DNA from: COE1 sp045579665
GTDB lineage: Bacteria; Bacillota; Clostridia; Lachnospirales; Lachnospiraceae
Reading direction: 5' to 3'
Assembly (NCBI GenBank): GCA_045579665.1
Contig: JAZNMO010000041.1
Location: forward strand, 17,089-81,088
Length of the DNA stretch: 64,000 nt
Below the pieces are notes generated by a model, which was not told where the DNA came from, did not search any database, and saw only the letters and a program-made list of their open reading frames with translations. Shown here piece by piece: positions 63,926 through 64,000 of the stretch (positions within the stretch are counted from its first letter, which is position 1; each line of letters starts with the position of its first letter). The translations under genes were made by a program, and so were the position numbers.

Positions 63926-64000
63926 TTAATCCTTCATACCGGAGGTTGTCATTGTCTCTAAGACATTACTCTGACAAATCAGGAAGAAAGTAATCGGTAC
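63926..64000 (-). CDS. C-terminal end of an ABC permease-like protein, cut by the window
   Basis: The last 24 codons read VPITFFLICQSNVLETMTTS followed by GMKD and a stop, matching the last membrane segment and tail of MalG-type permeases (usually FFLxQRYFVxGxTxGAVKG). It is open to the window edge. It suggests that another permease precedes the NHL gene in the same operon, so the locus may contain two permease pairs. Identification rests on a short stretch only. Confidence 0.6.
   Translation of the reverse strand, partial: VPITFFLICQSNVLETMTTSGMKD

Overview
The window reads as chromosomal DNA of a low-G+C anaerobic Firmicute, most likely a pectin-degrading member of the Lachnospiraceae. Supporting signs are the [FeFe]-hydrogenase operon, strong AGGAGG ribosome binding sites, sigma-A promoters with 17-base spacers, a clostridial-type type IV pilus cluster, a DUF3877-like gene and many secreted glycan-active proteins. 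This placement is inferred from gene content. No tRNA, rRNA, CRISPR array, prophage or complete insertion sequence was seen. Nearly all genes lie on the minus strand.

Layout: 1-3.0 kb is an [FeFe]-hydrogenase operon behind a duplicated 62-bp element. 3.3-9.0 kb holds two divergent cyclic-di-GMP genes and a small alarmone synthetase. 9.2-14.2 kb holds nagA, five tandem 53-bp hairpin repeats, a PD-(D/E)XK-like protein, fruK and an aldo/keto reductase. 14.3-23.1 kb is one gene for a 2931-residue secreted rhamnogalacturonan esterase/lyase. 23.5-24.9 kb pairs a vitamin B6 kinase with an ECF transporter S component. 24.9-31.9 kb holds another GGDEF/EAL protein and an argC-rRNA methyltransferase-MATE-MATE operon. 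32.0-34.3 kb is tcdA-DUF3877-cysK with a consensus promoter and a palindromic operator. 34.6-35.6 kb is an Rpn-like nuclease gene. 35.7-48.2 kb is a complete type IV pilus cluster (pilT, pilB, pilC, pilA, pilD, fused pilMN, pilO and four minor pilins). 48.5-51.1 kb holds a GH43 glycosidase and a second PD-(D/E)XK-like paralogue beside hairpins of the same kind as those at 10.7 kb. 51.5-64 kb is a glycan-uptake operon: ABC permease (cut), NHL protein, Yip1 protein, DUF5696-like protein, two permeases, a triple-module lipoprotein, a solute-binding lipoprotein, a GH130 phosphorylase and a LacI regulator.

How they fit together: secreted pectin esterase/lyase, GH43 and GH130 enzymes, with ABC import, suit growth on plant cell-wall polysaccharides. 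Hydrogenase disposes of fermentation electrons. Three cyclic-di-GMP proteins lie near a pilus whose assembly ATPase carries an MshEN-type (cyclic-di-GMP-binding family) N-terminus, so nutrient sensing, cyclic-di-GMP and pilus-based attachment may be linked.

The least explained parts are the PD-(D/E)XK paralogues with their hairpin repeats, and the DUF5696/Yip1/NHL group embedded among ABC permeases. All functions are read from sequence patterns; no database search was run.
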